Shown: piece after piece, positions 43,710 to 53,173 of the stretch
Position numbering within the stretch: the first letter of the stretch is position 1
How the letters are laid out: every line of letters begins with the position of its first letter
NCBI RefSeq assembly: GCF_009498215.1
Contig: NZ_CP043498.1
Location: 1,736,001-1,800,000 of the forward strand
Length of the DNA: 64,000 bases
Source: Rhizobium grahamii
GTDB taxonomy: Bacteria; Pseudomonadota; Alphaproteobacteria; Rhizobiales; Rhizobiaceae
Reading direction: 5' to 3'
Made by a program: the position numbers and the translations under genes
The notes under the pieces: model-generated
Databases searched by the model: none
The model's input: only the letters and a program-made list of their open reading frames with translations
What the model was told of the DNA's origin: nothing

Positions 43710-44903
43710 ATGAGACTTGCGCCGCAACACCGCATCTATATCTGCTTTTTCCTGTTTGCGGTGTCCATGGGTGCCCTCCTCGCCCGCATGCCCGACCTGC
43801 AGAGCTCGCTTGGGGTCGATCGCTCCGAACTTGGACTGACGCTCATTGGGGCTGCGATCGGCGCGTTGATCTCGTTGACATTCGCATCACGCATCATTGC
43901 CCGCCTCGGCGCCCGCACGACCGCGTTCATCACCGTGCTTGGAACCTCCGCCCTGCTCGCCACGATTCCATGGCTGGCAAGCGCACCGCTGGTTTTCCTG
44001 ATCCTCATCCTGGAAGGCCTCCTGGCTGGCGCGCTCGAAATAAATCTCAATGTCGAGATCGACCGCATCGAGGCGCAACTGGGGCGTGGGGTAATGAACC
44101 GCGCACACGGCTTCTGGAGCCTCGGCTTCTTCCTGACCGCGTTCGTGGCCTCAGGCATAAGGCAGGCGGGGATTTCGATGCAGCTCCATCTCCTCCTGAC
44201 CTTCACCTTCGTCGCTATCGTCGGCATCTGGGCGATTTCAGGCATGAAGAACGCGCCGGAGCGGCCCGAACACGAGGAGCAGAAGGCGCCGCTGATTGCT
44301 CTGCCGACCTGGGGGCTGCTGCCGCTCTGCGTCATCGGCATCGCGGCCTTCCTCGTCGAAGGCGCCGGCATCGACTGGTCGGCGATCTACATGCGCGACG
44401 TTTTCGCCTCGGAGCCCTTCGTCGGCGGCCTGGGCCTGACGCTTTTCACCTTCTTCATGGCAGGCGCGCGGCTCTTCGTCGATCCGCAGGTCGACCGCTA
44501 CGGCGCCCGCGCCGTCGCCGCCGTCCTGCTCATCCTCGCAGCGGTCGGCGTGATAGCGGTCTGGGCCGCCCCTTACCCTTACGTCGCCCTGATCGGCTTT
44601 TCGCTCATGGGCGCCGGCTGCAGCGCTGTCTATCCGCTTGCCGTCTCGGCGGCCGCCCAGCGGACGGATCGCCCTGCACATGTGAACGTGGCAGCGCTTG
44701 GCCAGATGTCCTTCGTGGTGTTCTTCCTCGCCCCGCCGCTGCTTGGCGTCATCGCTGAGCATGCGGGCATCAAGACAGCCTATCTCGTCTGCCTGCCACT
44801 CATCGTCTACGCGCTGTTCTGCATTCGCTCACTGAAGGGAAAGTCGGAAAGCGCACTTCACGTTGCGGAAGCAGAGAAGCAGGCCTCCCGGGTACCCGTC
44901 TAG
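43710..44903 (+). CDS. MFS transporter
   Basis: A 397-residue protein with about 12 membrane helices. RIYICFFLFAVSMGALLARMPDLQSSLGVDRSELGL and FASRIIARLGARTT resemble the group of MFS proteins near YbjJ/FucP-like carriers; the mid loop (about 185-205) is charged. GGGGGACATC stands before the ATG. Substrate unknown; it may import or export a sugar-related compound given the divergent isomerase-like gene. Confidence 0.82.
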   Translation: MRLAPQHRIYICFFLFAVSMGALLARMPDLQSSLGVDRSELGLTLIGAAIGALISLTFASRIIARLGARTTAFITVLGTSALLATIPWLASAPLVFLILILEGLLAGALEINLNVEIDRIEAQLGRGVMNRAHGFWSLGFFLTAFVASGIRQAGISMQLHLLLTFTFVAIVGIWAISGMKNAPERPEHEEQKAPLIALPTWGLLPLCVIGIAAFLVEGAGIDWSAIYMRDVFASEPFVGGLGLTLFTFFMAGARLFVDPQVDRYGARAVAAVLLILAAVGVIAVWAAPYPYVALIGFSLMGAGCSAVYPLAVSAAAQRTDRPAHVNVAALGQMSFVVFFLAPPLLGVIAEHAGIKTAYLVCLPLIVYALFCIRSLKGKSESALHVAEAEKQASRVPV

Positions 44904-45129
44904 ACGGGTATCTACTAACAGCCCGGGGCGCTTCTCGCAGGCTCGAGACGCACTCTTGGACCGAAGAAATGCAGCGGCGTCAGTGCCGCTGGCAGTGCCG
45001 AATCACGACGCCGCGACGCGACGCAACAAGGGGCGATTTCGAGCTTCACGTAACGTTAGACTGAGCGTCTGAGGCCCTGCAGGGCCTACATCCGACAATC
45101 AGCGTAAGAATTTGTTTTCTAGGAGAAAA

Positions 45130-45205
<76 letters not shown>

Positions 45206-45329
45206 GTCCGCGCTGTGTTGCGTGGTGTGAGAGGGCGTATAAACAGGATCGTTCGGCTTGTCTAGCGCCCTTCCGAAAATTCTTTCGCGAATGCGGGATT
45301 TTTTTGTGCATGGCTGAAATGCAATGAAA

Positions 45330-46241
45330 TCAAAGGTCCAGCGTACCGCTCGCCAGACGCACTGCTTGCCCGCCAATCCGGGCATTTGCGATCGCCCCGC
45401 CTTCGATATCCATGTGCAGATGAATAAACGACGGTCGGCCCATCTCAACGCCCTGCTCTATCAGCACGCCGTGGTGTCCATCCGTCAGCCTGTCGAAATG
45501 GTGGATGGCGCCGGACAACGCGGCGGCCGCAGAGCCCGTCGCCGGATCCTCGACGATCCCCATGCCGCTTGCAAACATGCGCGCATGAAACTTCGCCACA
45601 TGGTTCACGCCGCCGCGGCAGTAGATATAGGCGGAAGCCAGCGACCCATCGACGAAGGGCACTGTCGCCTCCCATAGCTGCGGATCGAACTCCAAACGCT
45701 GAACGGCGCCGACGTCGTGTACCGGGATCAACAGGAAGGCGACCCCCGCAGTCCAGAGCGAGGGAACGTGATTCTCGAAGCCGATCTCGGTCTGCTTCAG
45801 CGACAGCGCGTTGGCGATCCCCATCTTGTCGAGCGGCATGTTGATTTGCTGCGACTTGCGCGGCAGGTCGAATTCCGCAAAGCTTGCGCCCTCGACGCTG
45901 AGCTTCACCGCACATCGGATCGGGCCGATGTTTTCTTCCAGAACACAGACGCTATCGAGAGGCGTGCCGAACTGTGCCCGCTCGGCAAGCGCGATCGCCG
46001 TCCCGACGGTTGGATGTCCTGCAAACGGCAGCTCGCGCCCTGGCGTGAAGATCCGGATGCGGGCTGTGTAGGCGGGATTCTCGGAGAGGCGGACGAAGAC
46101 CGTCTCCGACAGGTTCATCTCCTTGGCGATAGCCTGCATGGCATCATCGCTGAGATCGTCTCCATCGAAGATGACTGCCAGCGGATTGCCTGCCAGCTTG
46201 CGGTCGGTGAACACGTCATAGACGCTGTAGCTGCGCGCCAC
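45330..46241 (-). CDS. PhzF-family isomerase-like protein
   Basis: A 303-residue protein with the two-lobed diaminopimelate epimerase-like fold. VYDVFTDRKLAGNPLAVIFDG, the conserved E of NLSETVFV (about 45-50), FTPGRELPFAGHPTVGTA and EDPATGSAAAAL are the standard PhzF signatures. Most such proteins have unknown isomerase activity and are not linked to phenazine synthesis. It lies 65 bp downstream of the NUDIX pseudogene on the same strand and may be part of that transcription unit. Confidence 0.88.
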   Translation of the reverse strand: MARSYSVYDVFTDRKLAGNPLAVIFDGDDLSDDAMQAIAKEMNLSETVFVRLSENPAYTARIRIFTPGRELPFAGHPTVGTAIALAERAQFGTPLDSVCVLEENIGPIRCAVKLSVEGASFAEFDLPRKSQQINMPLDKMGIANALSLKQTEIGFENHVPSLWTAGVAFLLIPVHDVGAVQRLEFDPQLWEATVPFVDGSLASAYIYCRGGVNHVAKFHARMFASGMGIVEDPATGSAAAALSGAIHHFDRLTDGHHGVLIEQGVEMGRPSFIHLHMDIEGGAIANARIGGQAVRLASGTLDL

Positions 46242-46306
46242 ATCGGCCTCCTCGTATCGATCCTCGTGCCGCCAAACTGCCCGAGCACGAGATCAAGCGC
46301 AAGCCG

Positions 46307-47052
46307 TTACCTGTTCACCTTCTGGCCGAAGTACCATTCGATGACAGGCAGCATGGCGATGTTGTAGGGGTGGGCCTTCGGGTCCGCCGACCGGATGGCC
46401 ACAGCCCCGGCGATTTCCTTGTCGTCGGCGACAACCATATGCGCCTGGATCTTCTCGATCACCTCGTCCGCGGCAAGATCGAAGCGGAACACCTTGAGCA
46501 GTGTCACGACCCGCCGATTGCGAACCGCGAAATAACCGTCATCCGCTTGTGCGTCGGAAAGATCGAAGCCTGTCTCTTCAAGCACCTCGCGGCGCATGTT
46601 CGCCTCGACGTCGCAATATCCGTCGACGACGTCCTCGGGCTCGAACGAGCCGGCGGCAAAATAGACCTGACCTGGATTGGCCGTATGCGCCCCCATGCGG
46701 ATCGCAACGAGAGCATCATCGGACGTCGCAAGCACTGGATAGGCGAATAGATGCACCCCTCCGTGCCGGTTCTCCTGCCGTCGCCACCACATGAAGGTCG
46801 AAAATGGAACGATGTGGCTCGCGCCAAGCAGTTTGCCATCGCGCAACTCCAGCCGCTTCTGGAAAAGCATGCGACCATCAAAGAGCGCCGGATTGGCCGC
46901 GACTTCCTTCGTCCAGTTTTCGGCGATGGCATCGCGTTCCGCCAGATAGAACGGATGACCCCCGGCAGCACGCGCAGTTCGAGATCGGCAAGTGGAAACA
47001 CCACCCGCTCCTCGGGCCAGCCAATGAAATCCTCGGAATAATGCATGCTCAT
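46307..47052 (-). pseudogene. NUDIX hydrolase gene, frameshifted in the sequence as given
   Basis: The start MSMHYSEDFIGWPEERVVFPLADLELRVLPG is encoded from the ATG at 47052, but the continuation HPFYLAERDAIAENWTKE lies in another frame. The shift falls at the five-C run 46959-46963 (plus strand); one more base would restore a frame of about 248 residues. The C-terminal part has a recognisable NUDIX-like helix (EPEDVVDGYCDVEANMRREVLEETGFD), close to the family's GX5EX7REUXEEXG box. The ATG overlaps the stop of the preceding endonuclease-like gene (ATGA). It is either a recent inactivation or a sequencing error in a homopolymer. Confidence 0.75.
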
Positions 47053-48155
47053 ACCAGATCGATCTCCATGACGACAGGGCAGTGGTCGGATGCCTTCGGC
47101 CGGTCCCAACCGGTGCGCGGATAACGCTCGACCTCCTGCCCCGGCGGAAAGACGGTGCGGAATGGCTGCCCGTGCCGGATGATCTCGGGCAACCGCCCGG
47201 CGTTGCGGCTCGCCAGGAACGGCGACAGCCAGAGGTAATCGAGCTGGCAAAGCCATTGTTCCTCGGGGCCGCGCGCGTGATAGAGCGTCCATCGGTCGAG
47301 TGGCTCCCGCCGCCGAACGACGTTTTCGGCAAAGCCGTCTCGGCTGAAAACGTCGAGCGCGCTTTCCGCCTCCTGCCGATATTCGAAACGGTAACCGGTT
47401 CGGCGCCGCCCGATGACGTTGACACGCTCCTGATAGTCGTTCATGTCGCCGCAAATGACGAACCGTTGATCCGCCTCACCCGCGAAGCGATCCTCGATGA
47501 TACGCCGCATTGCTTCGGTTTCCCCACGGCGCACCGGCATGGTGCCATGCCGGCTGTCGACGCCGTCGATCCGAGGCCCGTCCATCGATTTCAGATGCAC
47601 GACGAAAAGCGATAGCGGCACGCCGCCGACCAAAAGATCGAGTTGGAGGCAATCACGCTTGAAGATCTTGTCGTCGATGCGATTCGTTCGCGCCAGTTCA
47701 TCGTTGAAAAGCCCGAGGTCGCGATAGGTCAGCATCGCGTGGCTCTTGATCTCCTGCAGCTCGATCTTGCGCCCGTCCCGCGTCTCCTCGCGCATCAGCA
47801 CCGCGACATCTATGCCTCTGCTGTCGTTTCCTTCGACGAGATATTTCTGCCGGTATCCGTTACCGACCATGCGAAACAGATAGTTGTATTCGAATGCCTG
47901 CAGGGCCTCCATGTTGTCGACCTCCTGCAGGCAAAGGATGTCGGCATCGGCATCAGCGACCGCCAGAGCCGTCATCTGGCGCGTATCGTCGGTCGACGCA
48001 ATGACGCGCGCCTGCTCAAGCTGCTGGTAGACGCCTTCGCTCTTCACGTCGAAGAGCTTGATGACACGATCCTGACGCAGCTGATTGCGGAAGCCGGTGA
48101 AGTCGAAACGCGTCATCAGGTTTTCGACATTGAAGGTGGCAATACGAAGCGACAT
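47049..48155 (-). CDS. Endonuclease/exonuclease/phosphatase family protein
   Basis: A 368-residue protein with the EEP fold: ATFNVENL (5-12), LCLQEVDNMEAL with the catalytic Glu, FVVHLKSMDGPR, VICGDMNDYQERV with Asp and Asn, and ASDHCPVVMEIDL at the C-terminus. The group cleaves phosphodiester or phosphomonoester bonds in nucleic acids or small molecules. No signal peptide is seen. It lies 70 bp downstream of the ABC importer ATPase gene and overlaps the NUDIX gene, so it may be in the importer's operon; a role in phosphate-ester use would be inference. Confidence 0.85.
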   Translation of the reverse strand: MSLRIATFNVENLMTRFDFTGFRNQLRQDRVIKLFDVKSEGVYQQLEQARVIASTDDTRQMTALAVADADADILCLQEVDNMEALQAFEYNYLFRMVGNGYRQKYLVEGNDSRGIDVAVLMREETRDGRKIELQEIKSHAMLTYRDLGLFNDELARTNRIDDKIFKRDCLQLDLLVGGVPLSLFVVHLKSMDGPRIDGVDSRHGTMPVRRGETEAMRRIIEDRFAGEADQRFVICGDMNDYQERVNVIGRRRTGYRFEYRQEAESALDVFSRDGFAENVVRRREPLDRWTLYHARGPEEQWLCQLDYLWLSPFLASRNAGRLPEIIRHGQPFRTVFPPGQEVERYPRTGWDRPKASDHCPVVMEIDLV

Positions 48156-48225
48156 CAGACATTTCCGGTTGATCGGGCACCATTAGTAGAGGCGAAAATC
48201 GCGCCGGAAAAGCCCGTTGATCCAA

Positions 48226-49248
48226 TCACAGTCGCCAGGCGCTGCGGATGACGACATTCATGCTTTCCCCGACACTGACAGGCGTGCGGCTGAAAGCCCT
48301 GACAATCTGGCTATCCGCCAGCGCGAGCTTCGCGGCGTAGCGCTCCCCCTCGTAAAGGGACGAAACGACCCTCGCGGGCACACCCTCCCCGCCGATCATA
48401 ACGTCTTCCTGACGGACAAGGATCTCAGCCGGCGGGCCGTCGGCACCCGCCAGAAGCGGCGCGATTCGGTCCCAGGTAAGCTGCCGGTTCGCCTCCATAG
48501 AGCAATTGACGGACAGGATGGCGCCGCGTCCGATCAACCCGCCGACGATGCGCCCCTCCGGCCGCGCATAGATCTCCGCCGGCGACGCGACCTGCAAAAG
48601 CTTGCCCTCCGACATGACGGCAACATCCGTTGCCAGCGCCATCGCCTCGCTCTGGTCGTGCGTGACATAGATCATCGTCGCGCCGGACCGCTGATGGAAC
48701 TCGCGGAAAGTCTCTTCCATCTCCTGCTTCAGGTGCCGGTCGAGATTGGCGAGCGGTTCGTCGAGCAGCACGACATCGGGCGAGGTCACCAGGCAGCGCG
48801 CCAGCGCAACCCGCTGGCGTTGGCCGCCGGAAAGATTGGCGGGGCGTCGGTCGGCATAGGCTTCCAGCCGGACGGCCGCCAGCGCCTCTTCAACCTTCCG
48901 ACGATAGGCATCGCCCTTGATACCACGCACCTTCAGCGGATAGCCGACATTGTCGGCAACGCTCATATGCGGCCAGAGCGCATAGGATTGAAACACCATC
49001 GCCATGTTTCGCCGCTCCGGCGGTAGCGATTGCGCGGCGTCCGCAAGCAGCCTTTCGCCAAGATGGATCGACCCGTCCGTCGGCGTCTCGAACCCTGCCA
49101 CCATGCGCAGTACCGTCGTTTTCCCGCAGCCGGACGGCCCGAGCAACGCAAGAAAGCCGCCCTCGCGAACATCGAGCGAAAAGCCGTTCACGGCCGGCCG
49201 GCCGGTGCCGAAGTCCTTTGCCAGACGATTGAGGATCAGCTTCGCCAT
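48226..49248 (-). CDS. ABC transporter ATP-binding protein (ferric-type)
   Basis: A 340-residue ATPase of the FbpC/PotA-like class. Walker A GPSGCGKTT (about 37-45), Q-loop VFQSYALWPHMSV, signature LSGGQRQRVALARCL, Walker B VVLLDEPLANLD and H-loop VTHDQ are all intact. A C-terminal TOBE-like domain follows (about 245-340). It powers the permease encoded immediately upstream, whose 3' end overlaps this start by 13 bp. The cargo is probably ferric iron or a small phosphonate-like compound; the sequence alone does not decide. Confidence 0.92.
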   Translation of the reverse strand: MAKLILNRLAKDFGTGRPAVNGFSLDVREGGFLALLGPSGCGKTTVLRMVAGFETPTDGSIHLGERLLADAAQSLPPERRNMAMVFQSYALWPHMSVADNVGYPLKVRGIKGDAYRRKVEEALAAVRLEAYADRRPANLSGGQRQRVALARCLVTSPDVVLLDEPLANLDRHLKQEMEETFREFHQRSGATMIYVTHDQSEAMALATDVAVMSEGKLLQVASPAEIYARPEGRIVGGLIGRGAILSVNCSMEANRQLTWDRIAPLLAGADGPPAEILVRQEDVMIGGEGVPARVVSSLYEGERYAAKLALADSQIVRAFSRTPVSVGESMNVVIRSAWRL

Positions 49249-50930
49249 GGGATCACTCCGGCCGGCAACCGTTTTGCAAGCAGTTCGAGAAGAAGCATCA
49301 TGGAAACGACCATTGCGACGACCAGGACGGAGAGCGCCGATGCGAGATCGGAACTGCCGCTGTCATCCAGATTGTAGATAGCAACGCCAAGCGTCTGCGT
49401 GCCTGCTGACCAGAGAAGAGCCGAGATGGTCAGCTCGTTGCACGCGATGAGAAACACGAGAATGACCGAAGCTCCGGCTGCGGGAGCGACCAGCGGCACG
49501 ATGATGTCGAAAAGCCGCCGGAAAAAGCCGGCGCCGGATAGCCTTGCCGCCTCCTCCAATGCCGGATCGAGCTGGTGGAAGGCGCTGACGACGGGCTTCA
49601 GGCTGACGGCGAAGAAGCTCGAGAGGTAGGCGATGAAGATGATCCAGATCGTTCCGTAGACGGTCACGTGCAGGAACGGCAGTGGTGCCGCAAAGACCAG
49701 GATGAAGGACACGGCGATCACTATGCCCGGAAGCGAATAGGGAATTTCGATGGCACTGGAAACGAAGCGTCCGAGCAGGTCACGCCGCCGCGTCAGTGCA
49801 GTGGCCGCAAGAATGGTCACCGGTAGGAGACACAGTGCAGCCCCGGCCGAAAGCGATATGGAATTGACGAAGGCCGTGCGTGTCACCGTCTGGCGAAACA
49901 GGATCTCGTAAAAGGCAGAAAAGGACATCGTCTTGAAGGTCAGCGGCACACCGTAAGCCGGAACGAGCGCCCCCGCCAGAAGCGCAAAGAAAGGAGCCGC
50001 GAGCATGAAGAAGAGCACGACCCAGACGAACGGCAGCGCCAGAAACCGCCAGTTGCCGAGATCGAAGGCGGCGGCTGCGCCCGACAGACCGAGCACGCGA
50101 TAATCACGCCCGCGAAGCGCACGATCCTGAGCGGCAAGACCGGCGACCGATATCAGGGCGATCATGGCGGAGAGCAGGGCGACGTCTCCGAAAGTCCGGC
50201 TCGTGAAGGCCGAGAACTTGGTGAAAATCAGGGTCGGCAGCGTATAGATCGATGCCGGGATTCCGAGGATGGCCGGAATGCCAAAATTGCCGGTACAGGA
50301 CACGAAAGAGATCGCGGCACCCGCGATGATGCCCGGAAGCGACAGCGGCAGGATGATATCGAGGAACACCCGAAGGCTGGAGGCACCGGACAGCCGCGCG
50401 GCTTCGACACCATCGCGCGGCAGCGACATCAGGCCGGCGCGCAGGGCAAGATAGACCAGCGGCGCATGCTGGACGCCGTAGAGAAGAGCAATCCCGCCGA
50501 CTGAATAGAGCGGCTGCGGCGTTCCAAGCGGCGGAGCGATATGGAGGGCTTTCAGCAGCGGGCTTGATGGTCCCGACATCTGCACCCAGGCGAGCGCCGT
50601 TACCTGGGGCGGGATCATCATCGGCAGCACGAAGCAAAAGCCGGCTACGGCTTTGCCGGAAATGTTCGTAAGCGTGAGCAGAAATGCGAAGCTGCATCCG
50701 ATCAGCAGTGAAATGATGGTTCCCAGAACAGCTGTGATGAGCGTGTAGTACGTTGCAGACCAAAGCGCTGGATCGGCGAGCACGGACATAGCCCCGCCCC
50801 GCGCAAGAGCAGCGATTCCCGCGATCGCGAGACGCGCAAGCGGCAGCACGCTGAGAAGCAAAACGACCGCGAAAACGGCGGGAAACAGCCAGCCTGGCTG
50901 GCTGTTTCCCGGGCGCACATATCCATTCAT
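49236..50930 (-). CDS. ABC transporter permease, fused two-module (FbpB-type)
   Basis: A 564-residue inner-membrane protein with about 12 helices and two copies of the EAA loop (EAARLSGASSLRVFLDIILPLSLPGI and EEAARLSGAGFFRRLFDIIVPLVAPA). This tandem arrangement is typical of FbpB/ThiP-type iron or thiamine importers. It overlaps the ATPase gene and follows the binding-protein gene after 18 bp. The ATG at 50930 is preceded by a weak ribosome site. Confidence 0.92.
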   Translation of the reverse strand: MNGYVRPGNSQPGWLFPAVFAVVLLLSVLPLARLAIAGIAALARGGAMSVLADPALWSATYYTLITAVLGTIISLLIGCSFAFLLTLTNISGKAVAGFCFVLPMMIPPQVTALAWVQMSGPSSPLLKALHIAPPLGTPQPLYSVGGIALLYGVQHAPLVYLALRAGLMSLPRDGVEAARLSGASSLRVFLDIILPLSLPGIIAGAAISFVSCTGNFGIPAILGIPASIYTLPTLIFTKFSAFTSRTFGDVALLSAMIALISVAGLAAQDRALRGRDYRVLGLSGAAAAFDLGNWRFLALPFVWVVLFFMLAAPFFALLAGALVPAYGVPLTFKTMSFSAFYEILFRQTVTRTAFVNSISLSAGAALCLLPVTILAATALTRRRDLLGRFVSSAIEIPYSLPGIVIAVSFILVFAAPLPFLHVTVYGTIWIIFIAYLSSFFAVSLKPVVSAFHQLDPALEEAARLSGAGFFRRLFDIIVPLVAPAAGASVILVFLIACNELTISALLWSAGTQTLGVAIYNLDDSGSSDLASALSVLVVAMVVSMMLLLELLAKRLPAGVIPWRS

Positions 50931-50948
50931 ATCGCTGTCTGCGGCCTG

Positions 50949-51926
50949 TTAGTTGGAGCCGTAGATACCGGAGAAGGTCTTGAGGTCCTGATCGGTATTC
51001 TTCAGCGCCTCGGCGGCATTGATCGGCAGCACCTTGATGGTGTCGCGAGCCGGGAAGCCTTCAGGCAGCTTCATGTCGTTGCGGGCCGGGATATAGCCAA
51101 GCTTGAGGAAGCCTTCCTGGCCCTTTTCAGAGAGTACGTAATCGACGAACTTCTTCGCCGCGTCGGCATTCTTTGAGCTGGCAAGAATGCCAACCGGCTC
51201 GGTTACGGCGGAAACGCCTTCCGTCGGGAACACGAACTCGACCGGAGCACCCTTGGCCTTCTCGCGGATCGGCATGTAGTCGACGACCATGCCAAAGGCC
51301 TTCTCGCCCGACGCGACCGACTTGAGAACCGCACCGTTGCCGCCGGCGGCGATCGCGCCGTTGGCCGCCAGATCCTTGTAGAAGTCCCAGCCGAGGCCGT
51401 CGACGCCGGCCAGCGTCTGCGCGTGGATAAGGGCAGCACCTGATGTCAGCGGGCTTGGCATGGTCACGAGACCCTTGGCCTCGGCCTTGGTCAGGTCCTT
51501 CCAGCTTGCCGGCTTGAATGCGGCCGAGGTGTTGTAGACGATGCCTGTCGTGATCAGCTTCGTGGAATAATAGTAGCCGTCCGCATCGTAGAGCGAAGCG
51601 TCGTAGCTTGCGGCTTCCGGCGACTTGTAGGCGAGCAGCTTGCCGGCTTCCTTCAGGCGCTCGAGCGTCACCGTGTCGGCGATCAGCAGCACGTCGGCAA
51701 CCGGATTGCCGGCTTCGATTTCCGCCTGCAGCTTTGCCATGATCTTCGGCGTGCCGTCGCGGACCCAGTCTACCTTGACGTCGGGATTGGCAGCCATGAA
51801 GCCATCGACGGTCGCCTGCGCATCTTCGTTCGGCTGGCTCGTGTAGAGAACGAGATTGGCGGCGGATGCCGGAATTGCAAGCAGGCTGGCTGCGAGCAGC
51901 GCGGCGGCGGAAACGATCGTCTTCAT
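50949..51926 (-). CDS. Periplasmic substrate-binding protein of the ABC importer
   Basis: A 325-residue protein; ATG at 51926 with GAGGACC upstream. The signal peptide ends at IPASA-A. The body has the fold of the FbpA/PhnS class (LVLYTSQPNEDAQATVDGFMAANPDVKVDWVRDGTPKIMAKLQAE; DADGYYYSTKLITTGIVYNT). Paired tyrosines that bind ferric iron in FbpA are plausible in the GYYYS segment, but the match is incomplete, so iron, aminoethylphosphonate or another anion is possible. It is the first gene of the importer operon. Confidence 0.88.
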   Translation of the reverse strand: MKTIVSAAALLAASLLAIPASAANLVLYTSQPNEDAQATVDGFMAANPDVKVDWVRDGTPKIMAKLQAEIEAGNPVADVLLIADTVTLERLKEAGKLLAYKSPEAASYDASLYDADGYYYSTKLITTGIVYNTSAAFKPASWKDLTKAEAKGLVTMPSPLTSGAALIHAQTLAGVDGLGWDFYKDLAANGAIAAGGNGAVLKSVASGEKAFGMVVDYMPIREKAKGAPVEFVFPTEGVSAVTEPVGILASSKNADAAKKFVDYVLSEKGQEGFLKLGYIPARNDMKLPEGFPARDTIKVLPINAAEALKNTDQDLKTFSGIYGSN

Positions 51927-52087
51927 GGTGGGTCCTCGATGATGGGAGAGCCGTTCCTTAGCCATCAGGGATAACATGATTGTGACAGTCGGCTTCCTGC
52001 CGGCGATGACCGATCATGCCTTGACCCGCCTCGCCCGCCCCTATCTTCTAGCGCACGTTTTGAGTCATGCATTTTTGGAGGACGCTT

Positions 52088-53146
52088 ATGGAATACCGCC
52101 TTCTCGGCCGCTCCGGCCTCAAGATTTCGACCGTGACGATGGGCACGATGACATTCGGTGGCCAAGGCTGGGCCAAGATGGTGGGCGACGTCGGAGTCAG
52201 CGACGCGCGCAGGCTGGTCGACATCTGCCTCGACGCCGGCGTCAATCTGATCGACACAGCTGACGTCTACTCTCAAGGCGTTTGCGAGGAGATCCTGGGG
52301 GAAATCATCGGTGGGCCACGCAAGAACGGCGTGCTGATCGCGACCAAGGCGCGGTTCCCGATGGGAGACGGTCCGAACAATGTCGGCTCGTCCCGCTATC
52401 ACCTGATCAACGCCTGCGAAGCCAGCCTGCGGCGCATGAAGACTGACGTCATCGACCTCTATCAGCTTCACGAATGGGACGGGCAGACGCCTCTCGAGGA
52501 AACCCTGGAGGCGCTCGACACGCTCGTCCGCCAGGGCAAGGTCCGCTATATCGGCTGCTCGAATTTTTCGGGCTGGCACATCATGAAGGCGCTCGGCGTC
52601 AGCGAGCGCGAAAAGCGCGAGCGCTTCATCAGCCAGCAGATCCACTACACGCTTGAAGCGCGTGATGCGGAATACGAACTGCTGCCCATCAGCATCGACC
52701 AGGGCCTCGGCGTGCTTGTCTGGAGTCCGCTTGCCGCCGGACTGCTGTCAGGCAAGCACCGCCGCAATCAGGCAGCACCGGAAGGCTCGCGTCAGTTCGC
52801 CGGCTGGACCGAGCCGCCGATCCGCGATGAAAACCGGCTCTGGAACATCGTGGAAACGCTGGTGGCGATCGGTGAAGAACGCGGCGTATCGGCAGCTCAG
52901 GTAGCACTCGCCTGGCTAATCGGCCGCAAGGCCGTCACCTCGGTCATCATCGGCGGCCGCACGGAAGCACAATTCAAGGATAATCTGGCCGCAGCCGATC
53001 TCAAGTTGACGGAAGACGAGCGCAAGCGGCTTGATGTGGTCAGCCTGCCACCCGTGCTCTATCCGTATTGGCACCAGCTGAACACCGCCAGCGACAGACT
53101 GAGCGAGGCCGATCTGGAATTGCTAGGCCCGCACGTCAATCGGTGA
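52088..53146 (+). CDS. Aldo/keto reductase
   Basis: A 352-residue TIM-barrel oxidoreductase. Catalytic tetrad by position: D (NLIDTADVYS), Y (same segment), K (ATKARFPMG) and H (LYQLHEWDGQTP); NADPH-binding features at GGRTEAQFKDNLAA near the C-terminus. The ATG at 52088 has GGAGGACG at good spacing. The family reduces aldehydes and ketones; the specific substrate is unknown. It is divergent from the ABC importer. Confidence 0.9.
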   Translation: MEYRLLGRSGLKISTVTMGTMTFGGQGWAKMVGDVGVSDARRLVDICLDAGVNLIDTADVYSQGVCEEILGEIIGGPRKNGVLIATKARFPMGDGPNNVGSSRYHLINACEASLRRMKTDVIDLYQLHEWDGQTPLEETLEALDTLVRQGKVRYIGCSNFSGWHIMKALGVSEREKRERFISQQIHYTLEARDAEYELLPISIDQGLGVLVWSPLAAGLLSGKHRRNQAAPEGSRQFAGWTEPPIRDENRLWNIVETLVAIGEERGVSAAQVALAWLIGRKAVTSVIIGGRTEAQFKDNLAAADLKLTEDERKRLDVVSLPPVLYPYWHQLNTASDRLSEADLELLGPHVNR

Positions 53147-53173
53147 TCAGTTCCGAAGGCATCGGCGGCTTGG

